A stretch of DNA of 64,000 nt from Microbacterium sp. zg-Y818 (GCF_030246905.1 NZ_CP126741.1:2666001-2730000); one strand, 5' to 3'. Positions 1 through 8,736 are shown, numbered from the stretch's first letter. Notes: generated from the letters alone by a model not told the origin. Numbers and translations: made by a program.

Positions 1-22
1 GGCGCCGTTTGTCGCGTGAGGA

Positions 23-370
23 CTAAACGTCCTCGGGTGCGAGGTCGCCCTCGCCGTCCTCGCCGAGCTCGGCGATCACCGGGTCCTCGCCCTGCGTCTC
101 GGGCTGCAGCCCGCTGGCCGAGCCCATCTGGCCGCCCACGGCAGCTGCCGCCCCCGGACCGGGGTCGCCAAAGCGCTCGTCGGCCTCGGCGGCCGTGCCC
201 TCGCCGTCGCCCACGCCTCCGTCGAAGCGGTCGTCGGGCTCCGAGACCACCTCGTCGGCGGACTGCGTCGCGTCGTCGAGCTGCTGGGAGTATTCGCCGC
301 CGGAGAGCGTGTCGGTCTCTTCGGTGCTCGTGCTGCCGCCCTGCACCTTCTCCTCGTCACGGTTGTCCAT
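23..370 (-). CDS. Acidic low-complexity hypothetical protein
   Basis: I do not recognise this 115-residue protein. It is dominated by Asp, Glu, Gly, Ser and Ala, has no hydrophobic segment and no Cys, and is probably disordered and cytosolic. The start is supported by AGGAG five bases before the ATG. It is divergent from the lipase-maturation-factor-like gene across about 180 bases. The base pattern is coding-like, but composition is the only handle on function, so none is proposed. Confidence 0.7.
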   Translation of the reverse strand: MDNRDEEKVQGGSTSTEETDTLSGGEYSQQLDDATQSADEVVSEPDDRFDGGVGDGEGTAAEADERFGDPGPGAAAAVGGQMGSASGLQPETQGEDPVIAELGEDGEGDLAPEDV

Positions 371-549
371 GGTGACTCCTCTCCTCGTGCGGGTGCGGGA
401 TGCCGCTGCGCCCCGCCCTGCGATGGTGCCGCATGCGGCGCGCCGGTTTCCTGCGGTTCCCTCTTCGGCGACGGCGCGCTATCCTCACGCGGGCCCGCCC
501 GCCCCGCAACCCCTTCCGACCGCGATCCACCCGGTCGTAGCGTCGGGTC

Positions 550-2034
550 ATGCAGGGTTTCGCGGCGGTGGATTTCGAACTCGCCCGGCAGGTGCTGCAA
601 CGGGGCATCGCCGCCATGTACTTCGTCGCCTTCCTGTCGTCGCTCAACCAGTTCCGCGCGCTGCTCGGCGAGCGGGGGCTGCTGCCGGCGCCCGACCTGC
701 TGCGCTGGGTGGCCGCCTCGCCCCGGCGCGCACGCATGGTGGGACCGACGCTCTTCCGGCGCGTGCCCTACACCGACCGCCGCCTCGCCGTCCTGTGCGT
801 CGCGGGCCTGATCGTGAGCGCAGCGCTCGTGGCCGGGATCCCCCAGCTCGCACCTCCCTGGGTGCCGATGGCGTGCTTCCTGCTGCTGTGGCTCGGCTAT
901 ATGTCGGTGGTGAGCATCGGCCAGACGTTCTACGGGTTCGGGTGGGAGATGCTGCTGCTCGAGGCCGGGTTCCTCGCGGCGTTCCTCGGTTCGAACGACC
1001 AGCCCCCGCCGACGGTGGTGATCGTGCTCTTCTGGTGGTTGCTGTTCCGGCTGGAGTTCGGTGCCGGCATGATCAAGATCCGCGGCGGGCGCGAGTGGCG
1101 CGACCTCACTGCCCTGATGTACCACCACGAGACGCAGCCGATGCCGGGGCCGCTCAGCCGGCAGGCGCACCTGCTCCCCCGGTGGTTCCACAAGCTCGAG
1201 GTGGTGGGGAACCACTTCTCACAGCTGGTGGTGCCGTGGTTCCTCTTCGCTCCGCTCCTGGGACTATGGATTCCGGGTCCGGTGCCGGCCGTCATCGGCA
1301 CGGTCGCCGGCGCCGTCGTCATCGCGACGCAGCTGTGGCTCGTCCTCACCGGCAACTTCGCATGGCTCAACTGGGCGACGATCGTGCTGGGGTTCTCGGC
1401 GGTGTCCCTGCCGGGCTGGGGCGCGGACGTGGCATCCGACCCGCCCTGGATCATCGACGGGCTGCCCCTGTACTGGCTGGTGGTCACGTGCGCCGTGGGC
1501 GTGCTCTACGTCGTGATCAGCTGGCCGGCGCTGCGCAACCTCCTCGCCCACCGGCAGCTGATGAACGCGAGCTTCAACCGATGGCAGCTCGCCAATGCAT
1601 ACGGGGCGTTCGGCACCGTGACCAAGACGCGCGTCGAGTACGTCATCGAAGCGACGATGGATGCCGATCCGGGCGAGGCCACCTGGCACGAGTACGAGTT
1701 CAAGGGCAAGCCCGGCAACGTGCGGCGCATCCCCCGCCAGTACGCGCCCTATCACCTGCGGCTCGACTGGCTGATGTGGTTCCTCCCTCTCGGCAGGTCG
1801 CTCGAGGACTGGTTCACGGTGCTGCTGGTGCGACTGCTCGAAGCGGATGCCGCAACGCTCAAGATGCTGCGGCGTGCGCCGTTCGGCAGCGAGCGCCCGA
1901 CGTGGGTGCGCGTGGTGTCGTACCGCTACCGGTTCGCCACGCACGCCGAGTACCGCCGCGATCGGGTGCGCTGGGTGCGCGATCGCCGCCAGGTGCTCGT
2001 GCGTCCACTGTCACTGTCGGCGCTGTCGCGCTGA
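550..2034 (+). CDS. Lipase maturation factor (LMF1/DUF1222) family membrane protein
   Basis: This 494-residue polytopic membrane protein has several hydrophobic segments in its first ~330 residues, followed by a hydrophilic C-terminal domain of about 150 residues ending in basic, aromatic-rich sequence. The architecture and residues (the WLGYMSVVSIGQTFYGFGWE region, the ARG-rich loop after FRLEFGAGMIK) match the lipase maturation factor family. The animal homologue helps fold secreted lipases in the ER; in bacteria the role is not established. The gene stands alone with a weak ribosome binding site. Family assignment is firm; function in this organism is unknown. Confidence 0.85.
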   Translation: MQGFAAVDFELARQVLQRGIAAMYFVAFLSSLNQFRALLGERGLLPAPDLLRWVAASPRRARMVGPTLFRRVPYTDRRLAVLCVAGLIVSAALVAGIPQLAPPWVPMACFLLLWLGYMSVVSIGQTFYGFGWEMLLLEAGFLAAFLGSNDQPPPTVVIVLFWWLLFRLEFGAGMIKIRGGREWRDLTALMYHHETQPMPGPLSRQAHLLPRWFHKLEVVGNHFSQLVVPWFLFAPLLGLWIPGPVPAVIGTVAGAVVIATQLWLVLTGNFAWLNWATIVLGFSAVSLPGWGADVASDPPWIIDGLPLYWLVVTCAVGVLYVVISWPALRNLLAHRQLMNASFNRWQLANAYGAFGTVTKTRVEYVIEATMDADPGEATWHEYEFKGKPGNVRRIPRQYAPYHLRLDWLMWFLPLGRSLEDWFTVLLVRLLEADAATLKMLRRAPFGSERPTWVRVVSYRYRFATHAEYRRDRVRWVRDRRQVLVRPLSLSALSR

Positions 2035-2143
2035 CGCCTCGGCGGTCTCTGTCGGGGCGGGCCTGCAGGGGTGAGGGTGGCGGGGTCGGCGGGGGCCGTT
2101 GCCGGGCGCGCGGGCGGCTCCCCGGAACAGGTGGACTCCCCTG

Positions 2144-2174
2144 AACAGGACGAATTCGGCCGAACCGTCCTGTT
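2144..2174. repeat. 31-bp near-perfect palindrome between convergent genes
   Basis: AACAGGACG at the left is the exact reverse complement of CGTCCTGTT at the right, and the centre is TTCGGCCGAA, so the 31 bases are palindromic except for two mismatched pairs. A further direct copy of AACAGG lies at 2126. It sits between the convergent lipase-maturation-factor-like and DUF72 genes. There is no T-run, so a simple intrinsic terminator is uncertain; an operator or dispersed palindromic repeat is possible. Confidence 0.6.
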
Positions 2175-2221
2175 GCGGTGAGATCTCCTGCATCGGGAAC
2201 GGCGGATGCCGCGGCGGCGCG

Positions 2222-3106
2222 CTACCCCTCCGGGGCGTCGCCCACACGGCGGGCCAGGGCGACCGCGTCGTGCGGGGCGTGGCCGCGGGCGTCGTTGTCG
2301 AAGTAGACGTACACGTCCCGGGGTTCACCGTCTGGGGTCGCCTCACCGCTGGTCCAGCCGGCGATGCGCGCCGCCCAGGCATCCAGCTGCGGGTCGGTGT
2401 ATCCGCTGGTGTAGAGGTCCTCCGCGCCGTGCAGGCGAACGTAGACGAAGGAAGCCGTGATCTCGCCGAAATCGGGGAAGCGGCCCGCCGTGTCGGCCAC
2501 GACCAGCGCGACGTCGTGGTCGCGCAGGATGGGGGCGACCGCGGCATCCTCGAAGCTGGTCGACCGGGGCTCGAACGCGTACCGGATCGGGGTGTCGTTC
2601 TCGATCTCGAGCCAGTCCCGTCCGTCGAGCCGCTCGTCGTGCCGCCGCGCGAGCTCCCGTGCCGCGCCCGTCGTGCGCGGCAGCGCAGTGAGGAACTGCT
2701 CGAGCGTCTCGGCATCGAACTGCTCCCGCTCCGGCAGCTGCCAGAGGATGGGACCGAGCTGCTCCCCCAGCGCCAGCACGCCCGAGGCGAAGAAGTTCGC
2801 CAGCGCCACGTCGATGCCCCGCAGCCGCAGCATGTGGGTGATGTAGCGGGAACCCTTCACCGCGAAGACGAAGTCGTCGGGGACCGCCTGACGCCACCGC
2901 TGGTAGCTGGTGGGGCGCTGCAGCGAGTAGAAGGACCCGTTGAGCTCGAGCGTCGACATCTGCTCGCCGACGTACTGCAGCTCACGGGCCTGGGCTAGCC
3001 CCTTCGGGTAGAAATCCCCCCGCCAGCTCGGGTAACGCCACCCCGAGATTCCCACGCGAACGCGTCCCGCCATGCCGCCGCCCTCCCTCCGTCGCTGCAC
3101 GATCAT
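2222..3106 (-). CDS. DUF72 domain protein (YecE-like TIM barrel)
   Basis: This 294-residue protein begins after a short lead with RVGISGWRYPSWRGDFYP, the typical opening of DUF72 proteins. It continues with FAVKGSRYITHMLRL, ALGEQLGPILWQLPE and the late PDGEPRDVYVYFDND region, all family hallmarks. DUF72 proteins fold as TIM barrels; the reaction is not known. Length is normal for the family. It is transcribed alone and convergent with the gene to its left. Confidence 0.88.
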   Translation of the reverse strand: MIVQRRREGGGMAGRVRVGISGWRYPSWRGDFYPKGLAQARELQYVGEQMSTLELNGSFYSLQRPTSYQRWRQAVPDDFVFAVKGSRYITHMLRLRGIDVALANFFASGVLALGEQLGPILWQLPEREQFDAETLEQFLTALPRTTGAARELARRHDERLDGRDWLEIENDTPIRYAFEPRSTSFEDAAVAPILRDHDVALVVADTAGRFPDFGEITASFVYVRLHGAEDLYTSGYTDPQLDAWAARIAGWTSGEATPDGEPRDVYVYFDNDARGHAPHDAVALARRVGDAPEG

Positions 3107-3120
3107 CCTAGGAACGACCT

Positions 3121-3156
3121 GAAGCGCCCCGCGTCTGCACGGACGCGGGGCGCTTC
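3121..3156 (-). terminator. Intrinsic terminator after glsB-like gene
   Basis: Perfect 15-bp inverted repeat (GAAGCGCCCCGCGTC and its complement) around a 6-base loop, 40 bases past the stop of the GlsB-like gene. Stem strength is high; the U-tract is weak, as is usual in GC-rich actinobacteria. Confidence 0.75.
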
Positions 3157-3196
3157 GACGCTGCTGCGGCGCGGCTCGTGCGCGCCGACCGTCAGG

Positions 3197-3481
3197 TCAG
3201 CGGCGGCGCGAAGTGGTGCTGCGTCCCTTGACCAGCCCGTAGACGAGCAGCGCGATGATCGCACCGATGATGGAGCCGATGATTCCGGCGGGCTGGAAGA
3301 AGCCGTCTGCTGCGTCCTGTCCGAAGAGCAGGAAGCCGAGGAAACCGCCGACGAACGAGCCGACGATTCCGAGGACGATGGTCATGAGCAGGCTCATGTC
3401 CTGCTTGCCCGGGACGACTGCGCGGGCGATGAATCCGGCGATCAGGCCGATGACGATGATGCTGATGATGAGACCGAGCAT
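3197..3481 (-). CDS. GlsB/YeaQ/YmgE-type stress-response membrane protein
   Basis: This 94-residue protein has three or four hydrophobic, Gly-rich helices (LIISIIVIGLIAGFIAR; LLMTIVLGIVGSFVGGFLGF; IIGSIIGAIIALLVYG) and a basic C-terminus, the pattern of the GlsB/YeaQ/YmgE family (transglycosylase-associated protein). Family members are small inner-membrane proteins induced by general stress. The start at MLGLII is chosen because AAGGAGGAGC lies just before it; an upstream in-frame start lacks a ribosome site. It is divergent from a LuxR response regulator. Confidence 0.88.
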   Translation of the reverse strand: MLGLIISIIVIGLIAGFIARAVVPGKQDMSLLMTIVLGIVGSFVGGFLGFLLFGQDAADGFFQPAGIIGSIIGAIIALLVYGLVKGRSTTSRRR

Positions 3482-3574
3482 GATTGCTCCTCCTTGTGAA
3501 CGCCCAATGGCGTGTCGGTCGGGCACCGTTGGGTGCTCGGGATGCCGCAGTCCGCGACAACACCCTCATCCGAC

Positions 3575-3610
3575 CACCCCTCGGGGTGTGGCGGCACACC
3601 CCTGGGGGTG
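3575..3610. promoter_or_regulatory. Two tandem palindromes CACCCC-N2-GGGGTG upstream of the response regulator
   Basis: CACCCCTCGGGGTG (3575-3588) and CACCCCTGGGGGTG (3597-3610) are both perfect 14-bp palindromes except for the central two bases. Their centres are 22 bp apart, two helical turns, and they end 12 bases before the LuxR-type start. The arrangement suggests a cooperative operator, most simply autoregulation by the adjacent response regulator. No experiment is implied. Confidence 0.5.
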
Positions 3611-3622
3611 AAAAGCTGGAGC

Positions 3623-4294
3623 ATGGCATCGCCCCCGAACTCGCGGCCCATCACCGTCGCCCTCGTCGACGACTACGACGTGGTGCTCAAGGGACTGGCG
3701 CATCTCTTCGATGACTACCGCGACCGTGTTCTGATCGCAGAGATCGACGCGAACAGGGGTGTGAGCGATGCCGTGGACATCGTCCTGTACGACTCTTTCG
3801 CCCAGCCCGAGTCCGACCACCACGAGATCGCCGAGCTCATCAAGAACCCGCAGGCCCGACGCGTGGTCGTCTACACCTGGAACTTCCATCCCGAGCTCAT
3901 CGAGTCAGCGCGCCGGCAAGGCGTGCACGGCTACCTCTCGAAGACGTTGACGGCTGCCCAGCTGGTCGCAGCGATCGAGGCGGTCCACTCGGGCGAGCTG
4001 GTGATCAGCGACCAGGGTCGGCGGGCTCCCAGCGCGCCAGGTCTCGACTGGCCGGGACGCCTGGAGGGCATCACCGATCGCGAGTCCGAGATCCTCGCCC
4101 TCATCACCCAGGGCAAGAGCAACGCCGAAGTCGCACGCCTCACCTACCTCAGTCCGAACACGGTGAAGTCCTACATCCGCTCCGTGTACCGAAAGATCGG
4201 CGCGACGAGCCGCACCCAGGCCGTGCTCTACGGCGTGCGCCATGGATTCGCACCCGACACGCACCGGATCGAGCACTGGATGGGCGGGCCGTGA
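3623..4294 (+). CDS. Orphan NarL/FixJ-type response regulator
   Basis: The 223-residue protein has an N-terminal receiver domain (acidic pair in ALVDDYD, likely phospho-acceptor Asp in DIVLYDSFAQ, VVVYTW strand, switch Lys in GYLSKTLT) and a C-terminal LuxR helix-turn-helix (EGITDRESEILALITQGKSNAEVA...LSPNTVKSYIRSVYRKIG). No histidine kinase is adjacent, so its partner is unknown. The start follows directly on two palindromes. The first possible start, over 100 bases upstream, would read through those palindromes and is unlikely. It is divergent from the GlsB-like stress gene, which may be a target. Confidence 0.88.
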   Translation: MASPPNSRPITVALVDDYDVVLKGLAHLFDDYRDRVLIAEIDANRGVSDAVDIVLYDSFAQPESDHHEIAELIKNPQARRVVVYTWNFHPELIESARRQGVHGYLSKTLTAAQLVAAIEAVHSGELVISDQGRRAPSAPGLDWPGRLEGITDRESEILALITQGKSNAEVARLTYLSPNTVKSYIRSVYRKIGATSRTQAVLYGVRHGFAPDTHRIEHWMGGP

Positions 4295-4368
4295 CGGCGG
4301 CGCCCCGTGAAACCCAGTGCCGCGTAGACTGACCCTCAGTACCACTTACTCGAGCACAGGAGTCCGTC

Positions 4369-6090
4369 ATGGCTGACGCGTCCGCATACACGCCGCCCGT
4401 CGAGGACTACGCGTTCCTCTTCACCGACGCCTTCGGTCAGGACCTCGTCGCGCGCGCCACCGGCGGAGAGCTCACCGCCGAAGACGCGACGGACATCATC
4501 GCGGGCGCGGGCGAGTTCGCCGCCTCCGTCATCGCGCCGCTCGAAGTGCCGGGCGACCGCGTCGGCGCACGCCTCGAAGACGGTCAGGTGCGCCTGCCCG
4601 CCGGTTTCGGCGCGGCGTACCGCGCATTCGTCGAAGCGGGCTGGGTCACCGCCGAGGCTCCCGTCTCCGCCGGAGGCGACGGTCTGCCCGGCGCCGTACG
4701 CGCGGGACTCGGCGAGATCTGGAACGCCTCGAACGCGGCCTTCGCGCTCTGCTGGCTGCTCACTTCCGGTCAGATCCACGCGCTGGATGCCGCGGCATCC
4801 GACCGCATCCGCGAAACGTACCTGTCCAAGCTCGTCTCGGGCGAGTGGACCGGCACGATGAACCTCACCGAGCCGGATGCCGGCACGGACCTCGGCGCGA
4901 TCCGCACGACCGCGACGCCGCGGGAAGACGGCAGCTGGGCGATCCGCGGCCAGAAGATCTTCATCACGTGGGGCGACCACGACATCGCCGAGAACATCGT
5001 GCACCTGGTGCTGGCTCGCACCCCCGGTGCCCCGGACGGTGCGAAGGGGCTCTCGCTGTTCGTCGCGCCCAAGGTGCTCGTGAACGACGACGGGTCGCTC
5101 GGCGGGCGCAACGCCATCACCACCGTCGCGATCGAGCACAAGCTCGGCATCCACGGCAGCCCCACCTGCGTGCTGGCCTACGAGGACGCCACCGGCTACC
5201 TCGTCGGCGAGGTCGGCGGCGGCCTCGCGGGGATGTTCGTCATGATGAACTCCGCTCGCGCGGGCATGGGGTTCCAGGCGACGGGCATCGCCGATCGCGC
5301 CTACCAGCAGGCCGCGGCCTACGCGGCGGACCGCCTGCAGGGCCGGGTGCTGGAGCGCCCTGCCGGCACGCCGATCGCGGAGCACCCCGATGTCCGCCGC
5401 CTGCTGCTGTCGATGTCGAGCAAGATCTTCGCGATGCGCGCCCTCGGCGTGTACGTCGGCGACCTGCTCGACCGGGCCGACACCGACGACGCCGTGGTGA
5501 AGCTGGCGGAGTTCTTCGTGCCCATCCTCAAGGGATGGACCACAGAGGATGCCATCACCGTCACGAGCGATGCCATCCAGGTGCAGGGCGGCATGGGCTT
5601 CATCGAAGAGACCGGCGCCGCCCAGCACTACCGCGATGTGCGCATCACCACGATCTACGAGGGCACGACGGCGATCCAGTCGAACGACCTCGTCGGCCGC
5701 AAGGTGCTGCGCGACGGCGGCGCCACCGTGTCGGAGCTGTTCGAGCGGATCGACGAGACCGTGGCAGGCTTGCGCGCGTTCGACCACCCCGTCGCGGTGC
5801 GCACCGCCGAGCGATTGGAGCGGGCGCTCGCGGCATCCCGGCGCGCGACCGCCGACCTGCTCGGCTTCGCCTCATCGCCGCGCGACGCCTACGCCGTCAG
5901 CGTGCCGTACCTGATGCTGCTGGGCACGCTCGCGGGCGGCTGGATGCACGCCCTCGCCGCAACCGCCGTGTTGGCGCGCCCGTCCGAGACGGATGCCGAA
6001 CGCCTGACGTCCGCGGACTTCTACGGCGCCCACCACCTCCCCCGCGTGCACGCGCTGGCCGAGACGGTCGCCGGCGGCGAGATCGGGTGA
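4369..6090 (+). CDS. Acyl-CoA dehydrogenase, long (DmdC-like) subfamily
   Basis: This 573-residue flavoprotein is longer than the ~380-residue fatty-acid acyl-CoA dehydrogenases and resembles the subfamily that includes 3-methylmercaptopropionyl-CoA dehydrogenase (DmdC). The FAD/substrate region MNLTEPDAGTDLGAI is clear. The YEGT motif places the likely catalytic base at Glu431, and a ~130-residue C-terminal extension follows. The genuine substrate cannot be read from sequence. It is monocistronic or a leader with no partner ETF nearby, and convergent with an MFS gene 12 bases after its stop. Confidence 0.88.
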   Translation: MADASAYTPPVEDYAFLFTDAFGQDLVARATGGELTAEDATDIIAGAGEFAASVIAPLEVPGDRVGARLEDGQVRLPAGFGAAYRAFVEAGWVTAEAPVSAGGDGLPGAVRAGLGEIWNASNAAFALCWLLTSGQIHALDAAASDRIRETYLSKLVSGEWTGTMNLTEPDAGTDLGAIRTTATPREDGSWAIRGQKIFITWGDHDIAENIVHLVLARTPGAPDGAKGLSLFVAPKVLVNDDGSLGGRNAITTVAIEHKLGIHGSPTCVLAYEDATGYLVGEVGGGLAGMFVMMNSARAGMGFQATGIADRAYQQAAAYAADRLQGRVLERPAGTPIAEHPDVRRLLLSMSSKIFAMRALGVYVGDLLDRADTDDAVVKLAEFFVPILKGWTTEDAITVTSDAIQVQGGMGFIEETGAAQHYRDVRITTIYEGTTAIQSNDLVGRKVLRDGGATVSELFERIDETVAGLRAFDHPVAVRTAERLERALAASRRATADLLGFASSPRDAYAVSVPYLMLLGTLAGGWMHALAATAVLARPSETDAERLTSADFYGAHHLPRVHALAETVAGGEIG

Positions 6091-6102
6091 CGGCGGCGCG
6101 GG

Positions 6103-7332
6103 TCACCGCCCGACCGGCTCGCGCCGGGCGACAAGCCGGTTGAGGCGCTCCGACATCACGAGGCCCAGGATGACGAGGATGCCGAGGAAGAGCGGGAACA
6201 GCCACATCCCGATCCACGCCGAGAGCACACCGAACAGCGGGGGCGCGAAGGTCGAGCCGGTGTAGGCCGCCGCCATCTGGATGCCGATGATGGCCTGCGA
6301 ATTGCGCCGGCCGAAGTTCACGGGCGTGGAGTGGATGATCGCGGGGTAGATCGGCGCGGCGCCGAGTCCGGTGAGCACGAGACCGGCGAGGGCGAGCACG
6401 TCGGTCTCGAGCGGCAGCGCGAGCAGCACCACGCCGAGGCCGATCGTGACGAACCCGCCGCGGATGAGAAACCGGTCGCCGATCCTGTCGGCGAAGAAGC
6501 CCGCGAGAAAGCGTCCTGCGGTGACGCCGAGGAGGAAGAGCGAGGCGAACGCGGCAGCGGTCGCCGGCTCCACGGCGCGGTCGGTGACGAGCCAGGTCGA
6601 CGCCCACAGCATCGCCGTGGTCTCCAGCGCGCAGTAGGCGAAGAACGCCGTGAGGATCAGCGCGACCCCGGGGATGCGCAGGGCCTGGCCGAGCGGCACG
6701 TGGGTGCTCCCCCGCCCTGATGCCTCGGCGGGATCCGAACCCTCGTCGTCGGGTTCGGCACCGTGGTGGGCCGGGGCCACCGGGTTGACCTTGCCCCACA
6801 GCGGGAGGCTCACCAGCAGCACGAAGGTGAGCGCCGCCTGGATCACGCCGACGATGAGGTAGGCGCTCGACCAGCCCATACCCGAGGTGAGGGCGTAGCT
6901 CATGATGAATGGGCTGATCGATGCCCCCACACCCCAGAAGCTGTGCAGCCAGTTCATATGCCGCGCCGCGTAGTGCAGCGCGACGTAGTTGTTGAGCGCC
7001 GCGTCGACCGCGCCGGCTCCCAGCCCGTAGGGGATGGCCCAGAGGCACAGCATCCAGAAAGAGCCGGAGAACGAGAAGCCCACGAGGGCGGCAGCCGTCA
7101 TCCCCACGCTCACGGCGGTGACCACGCCCGCACCGAATCGGCGCGTGAGGCGCTCCGAGGCGAGGCTCGACAGGATCGTGCCGCCCGCGATCACCATCGT
7201 GATGATGCCGGCGAAGGCGAGGGGGACGCCGAGGTCCTGGTGCATGACCGGCCAGCCGGCGCCCACGAGGGAGTCGGGCAATCCCAGGCTGACGAACGCG
7301 ACGTAGATGATCGTGAGGAGGAGGGAGTACAC
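6103..7332 (-). CDS. MFS transporter
   Basis: The 409-residue protein has about 12 hydrophobic segments, an MFS-like loop after TM2 (SERLTRRFGAGVV) and a long hydrophilic loop near residues 180-220 between the two halves. NYVALHYAARHMNWLHSFWGVGASISPF resembles fucose-permease-like/YfkF MFS proteins. Substrate unknown. It is divergent from the RibD-type reductase across 150 bases. Confidence 0.88.
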   Translation of the reverse strand: MYSLLLTIIYVAFVSLGLPDSLVGAGWPVMHQDLGVPLAFAGIITMVIAGGTILSSLASERLTRRFGAGVVTAVSVGMTAAALVGFSFSGSFWMLCLWAIPYGLGAGAVDAALNNYVALHYAARHMNWLHSFWGVGASISPFIMSYALTSGMGWSSAYLIVGVIQAALTFVLLVSLPLWGKVNPVAPAHHGAEPDDEGSDPAEASGRGSTHVPLGQALRIPGVALILTAFFAYCALETTAMLWASTWLVTDRAVEPATAAAFASLFLLGVTAGRFLAGFFADRIGDRFLIRGGFVTIGLGVVLLALPLETDVLALAGLVLTGLGAAPIYPAIIHSTPVNFGRRNSQAIIGIQMAAAYTGSTFAPPLFGVLSAWIGMWLFPLFLGILVILGLVMSERLNRLVARREPVGR

Positions 7333-7483
7333 GGGTTGCCGGTTGGCCTTTCACGGAGCATCGGGCTCGGCGGATCGGATGACCGACGAGCGGCACGGCA
7401 GCCCTCTACGCCAGAGGACGCGCCGGTACTAGTCTGGCCGCCGTCAGGCGGACCTGCCGCGCGCATCAAGGGAGAGCGACGAG

Positions 7484-8053
7484 ATGAGACCCCTTCGATA
7501 CTCGATCAACATCACGATCGACGCTTGCTGCGATCACGAGGCGGGGATCGCGCCGGACGAGGAGTCGATGCGCTACTGGACCGCGGAGATGGAGCGGGCC
7601 GACGCTCTGCTCTTCGGCCGGATCACCTACGAGATGATGGAGTCCGCGTGGCGCAAGCCGGCCACCGGCACGTGGCCCGACTGGATGGGCTCGGCGGACG
7701 TCGCCTTCGCCGAGAGCATCGACCGGGCGAAGAAGTACGTCGTGTCGAGCGCCCTGAGCGGAGTCGACTGGAATGCCGAGCTGGTGCGAGGCGACCTGGC
7801 GCAGGAGGTCCAGCGCCTCAAGCAGCAGCCGGGCGAGGGCCTCTGGGTGGGTGGGGTGACGCTCCCCCGGGCGTTGGCAGATCTGGGGCTGATCGACGAG
7901 TACGAGTTCCTCGTGCAGCCGGTCATCGCCGGGCACGGGCCGACGCTGCTCGCCGGTCTGCGCGAGAGCGTGCGGCTCGAGCTCATCGGTCGTCATGATT
8001 TCCGGTCAGGGGCGGTCGCGTTGCGGTACCGACCCACGCGGACTGCAGCGTGA
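7484..8053 (+). CDS. RibD C-terminal / dihydrofolate-reductase-fold reductase
   Basis: The 189-residue protein carries the RibD_C/DHFR-like fold: LRYSINITIDACCDHE opening, ADALLFGRITYEMM, KYVVSSALSG, GLWVGGVTLPRALADLGLIDEYEFLVQPVIAGHGPTLL. Family members are NADPH-dependent reductases, but most stand-alone copies in actinobacteria have no known substrate. It is not a typical trimethoprim-resistance enzyme. Start supported by GGGAGAG. Convergent with the P-loop gene 12 bases further on. Confidence 0.86.
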   Translation: MRPLRYSINITIDACCDHEAGIAPDEESMRYWTAEMERADALLFGRITYEMMESAWRKPATGTWPDWMGSADVAFAESIDRAKKYVVSSALSGVDWNAELVRGDLAQEVQRLKQQPGEGLWVGGVTLPRALADLGLIDEYEFLVQPVIAGHGPTLLAGLRESVRLELIGRHDFRSGAVALRYRPTRTAA

Positions 8054-8065
8054 CGGCGCGGCGCC

Positions 8066-8656
8066 TTACGTCGCGCCCGGCGCCCCTCGTCGATCGACAG
8101 CATGCGCGAGGGGACCCTGCATCCAGCGCTCGACCTCGCGTTGCGAGCCCAACCGCACGACCGTGAGGCCGGGAAAGTCGGCGGCGACCTGGGGAACATT
8201 GTCGCGGTACTTGTGTCGCGTCGAGATCGACCAACGCACGATGTGCTGAGGGTCGGCCAAGATCTGCCGGAACGGCGGCTCGATGTTGCCGTTCCAGAGC
8301 TCCTCGCGGCTCAGTCTGCGGCGGGCGGTGCGACGAACCACTCGCGGGAAGGCCGTCGTCCAGAACGGCAGATCGAGCCACACCAGCAGGTCGGCGCGGG
8401 CTGCCAGCAACGGGCGGACGGTGCGATACTGCCACTCCGTCACCCAGGAGTCCTGAGCCACGAGGTCCCGCACATCGTCGAGGAACTCGGCCCGCGGCAT
8501 CCAATTCGGCCCGTGGAAGAGCGAGTCGATCTCGGTGTGCGTCACCTCGGCGATATCGGCGATCCGGCGCGCGAGTGTGGTCTTGCCGACACCCGCGACG
8601 CCCGCGATCAGGATGCGGCGAGGGCACCGCGGGAGCTGGTCGACGGAGGTCAGCAC
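8066..8656 (-). CDS. P-loop NTPase, adenylate-kinase / FlaR-like
   Basis: The 196-residue protein has a Walker A motif GVAGVGKTT at residues 19-27 and the HTEIDSLFHGPNWMP region of the DNA-topology-modulation (FlaR)-like kinase family. A lid-like stretch RRTARRRLSREELWNGNIEPPF follows. These are small kinase-fold proteins of uncertain substrate. No partner gene is apparent. Family call is good; biochemical role is not assigned. Confidence 0.82.
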   Translation of the reverse strand: MLTSVDQLPRCPRRILIAGVAGVGKTTLARRIADIAEVTHTEIDSLFHGPNWMPRAEFLDDVRDLVAQDSWVTEWQYRTVRPLLAARADLLVWLDLPFWTTAFPRVVRRTARRRLSREELWNGNIEPPFRQILADPQHIVRWSISTRHKYRDNVPQVAADFPGLTVVRLGSQREVERWMQGPLAHAVDRRGAPGAT

Positions 8657-8736
8657 GCAACGATGCTATGGCGCCTTCTGTTCGGATCGCGGGGGTGAAC
8701 CTGGTGCGCCCCCGCGATCATGACGCGAGCGCCGGC

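Noticed and set aside
7484..8053. Trimethoprim-resistance dihydrofolate reductase
   Set aside because: The protein has the RibD_C-type layout rather than that of FolA; resistance cannot be inferred.
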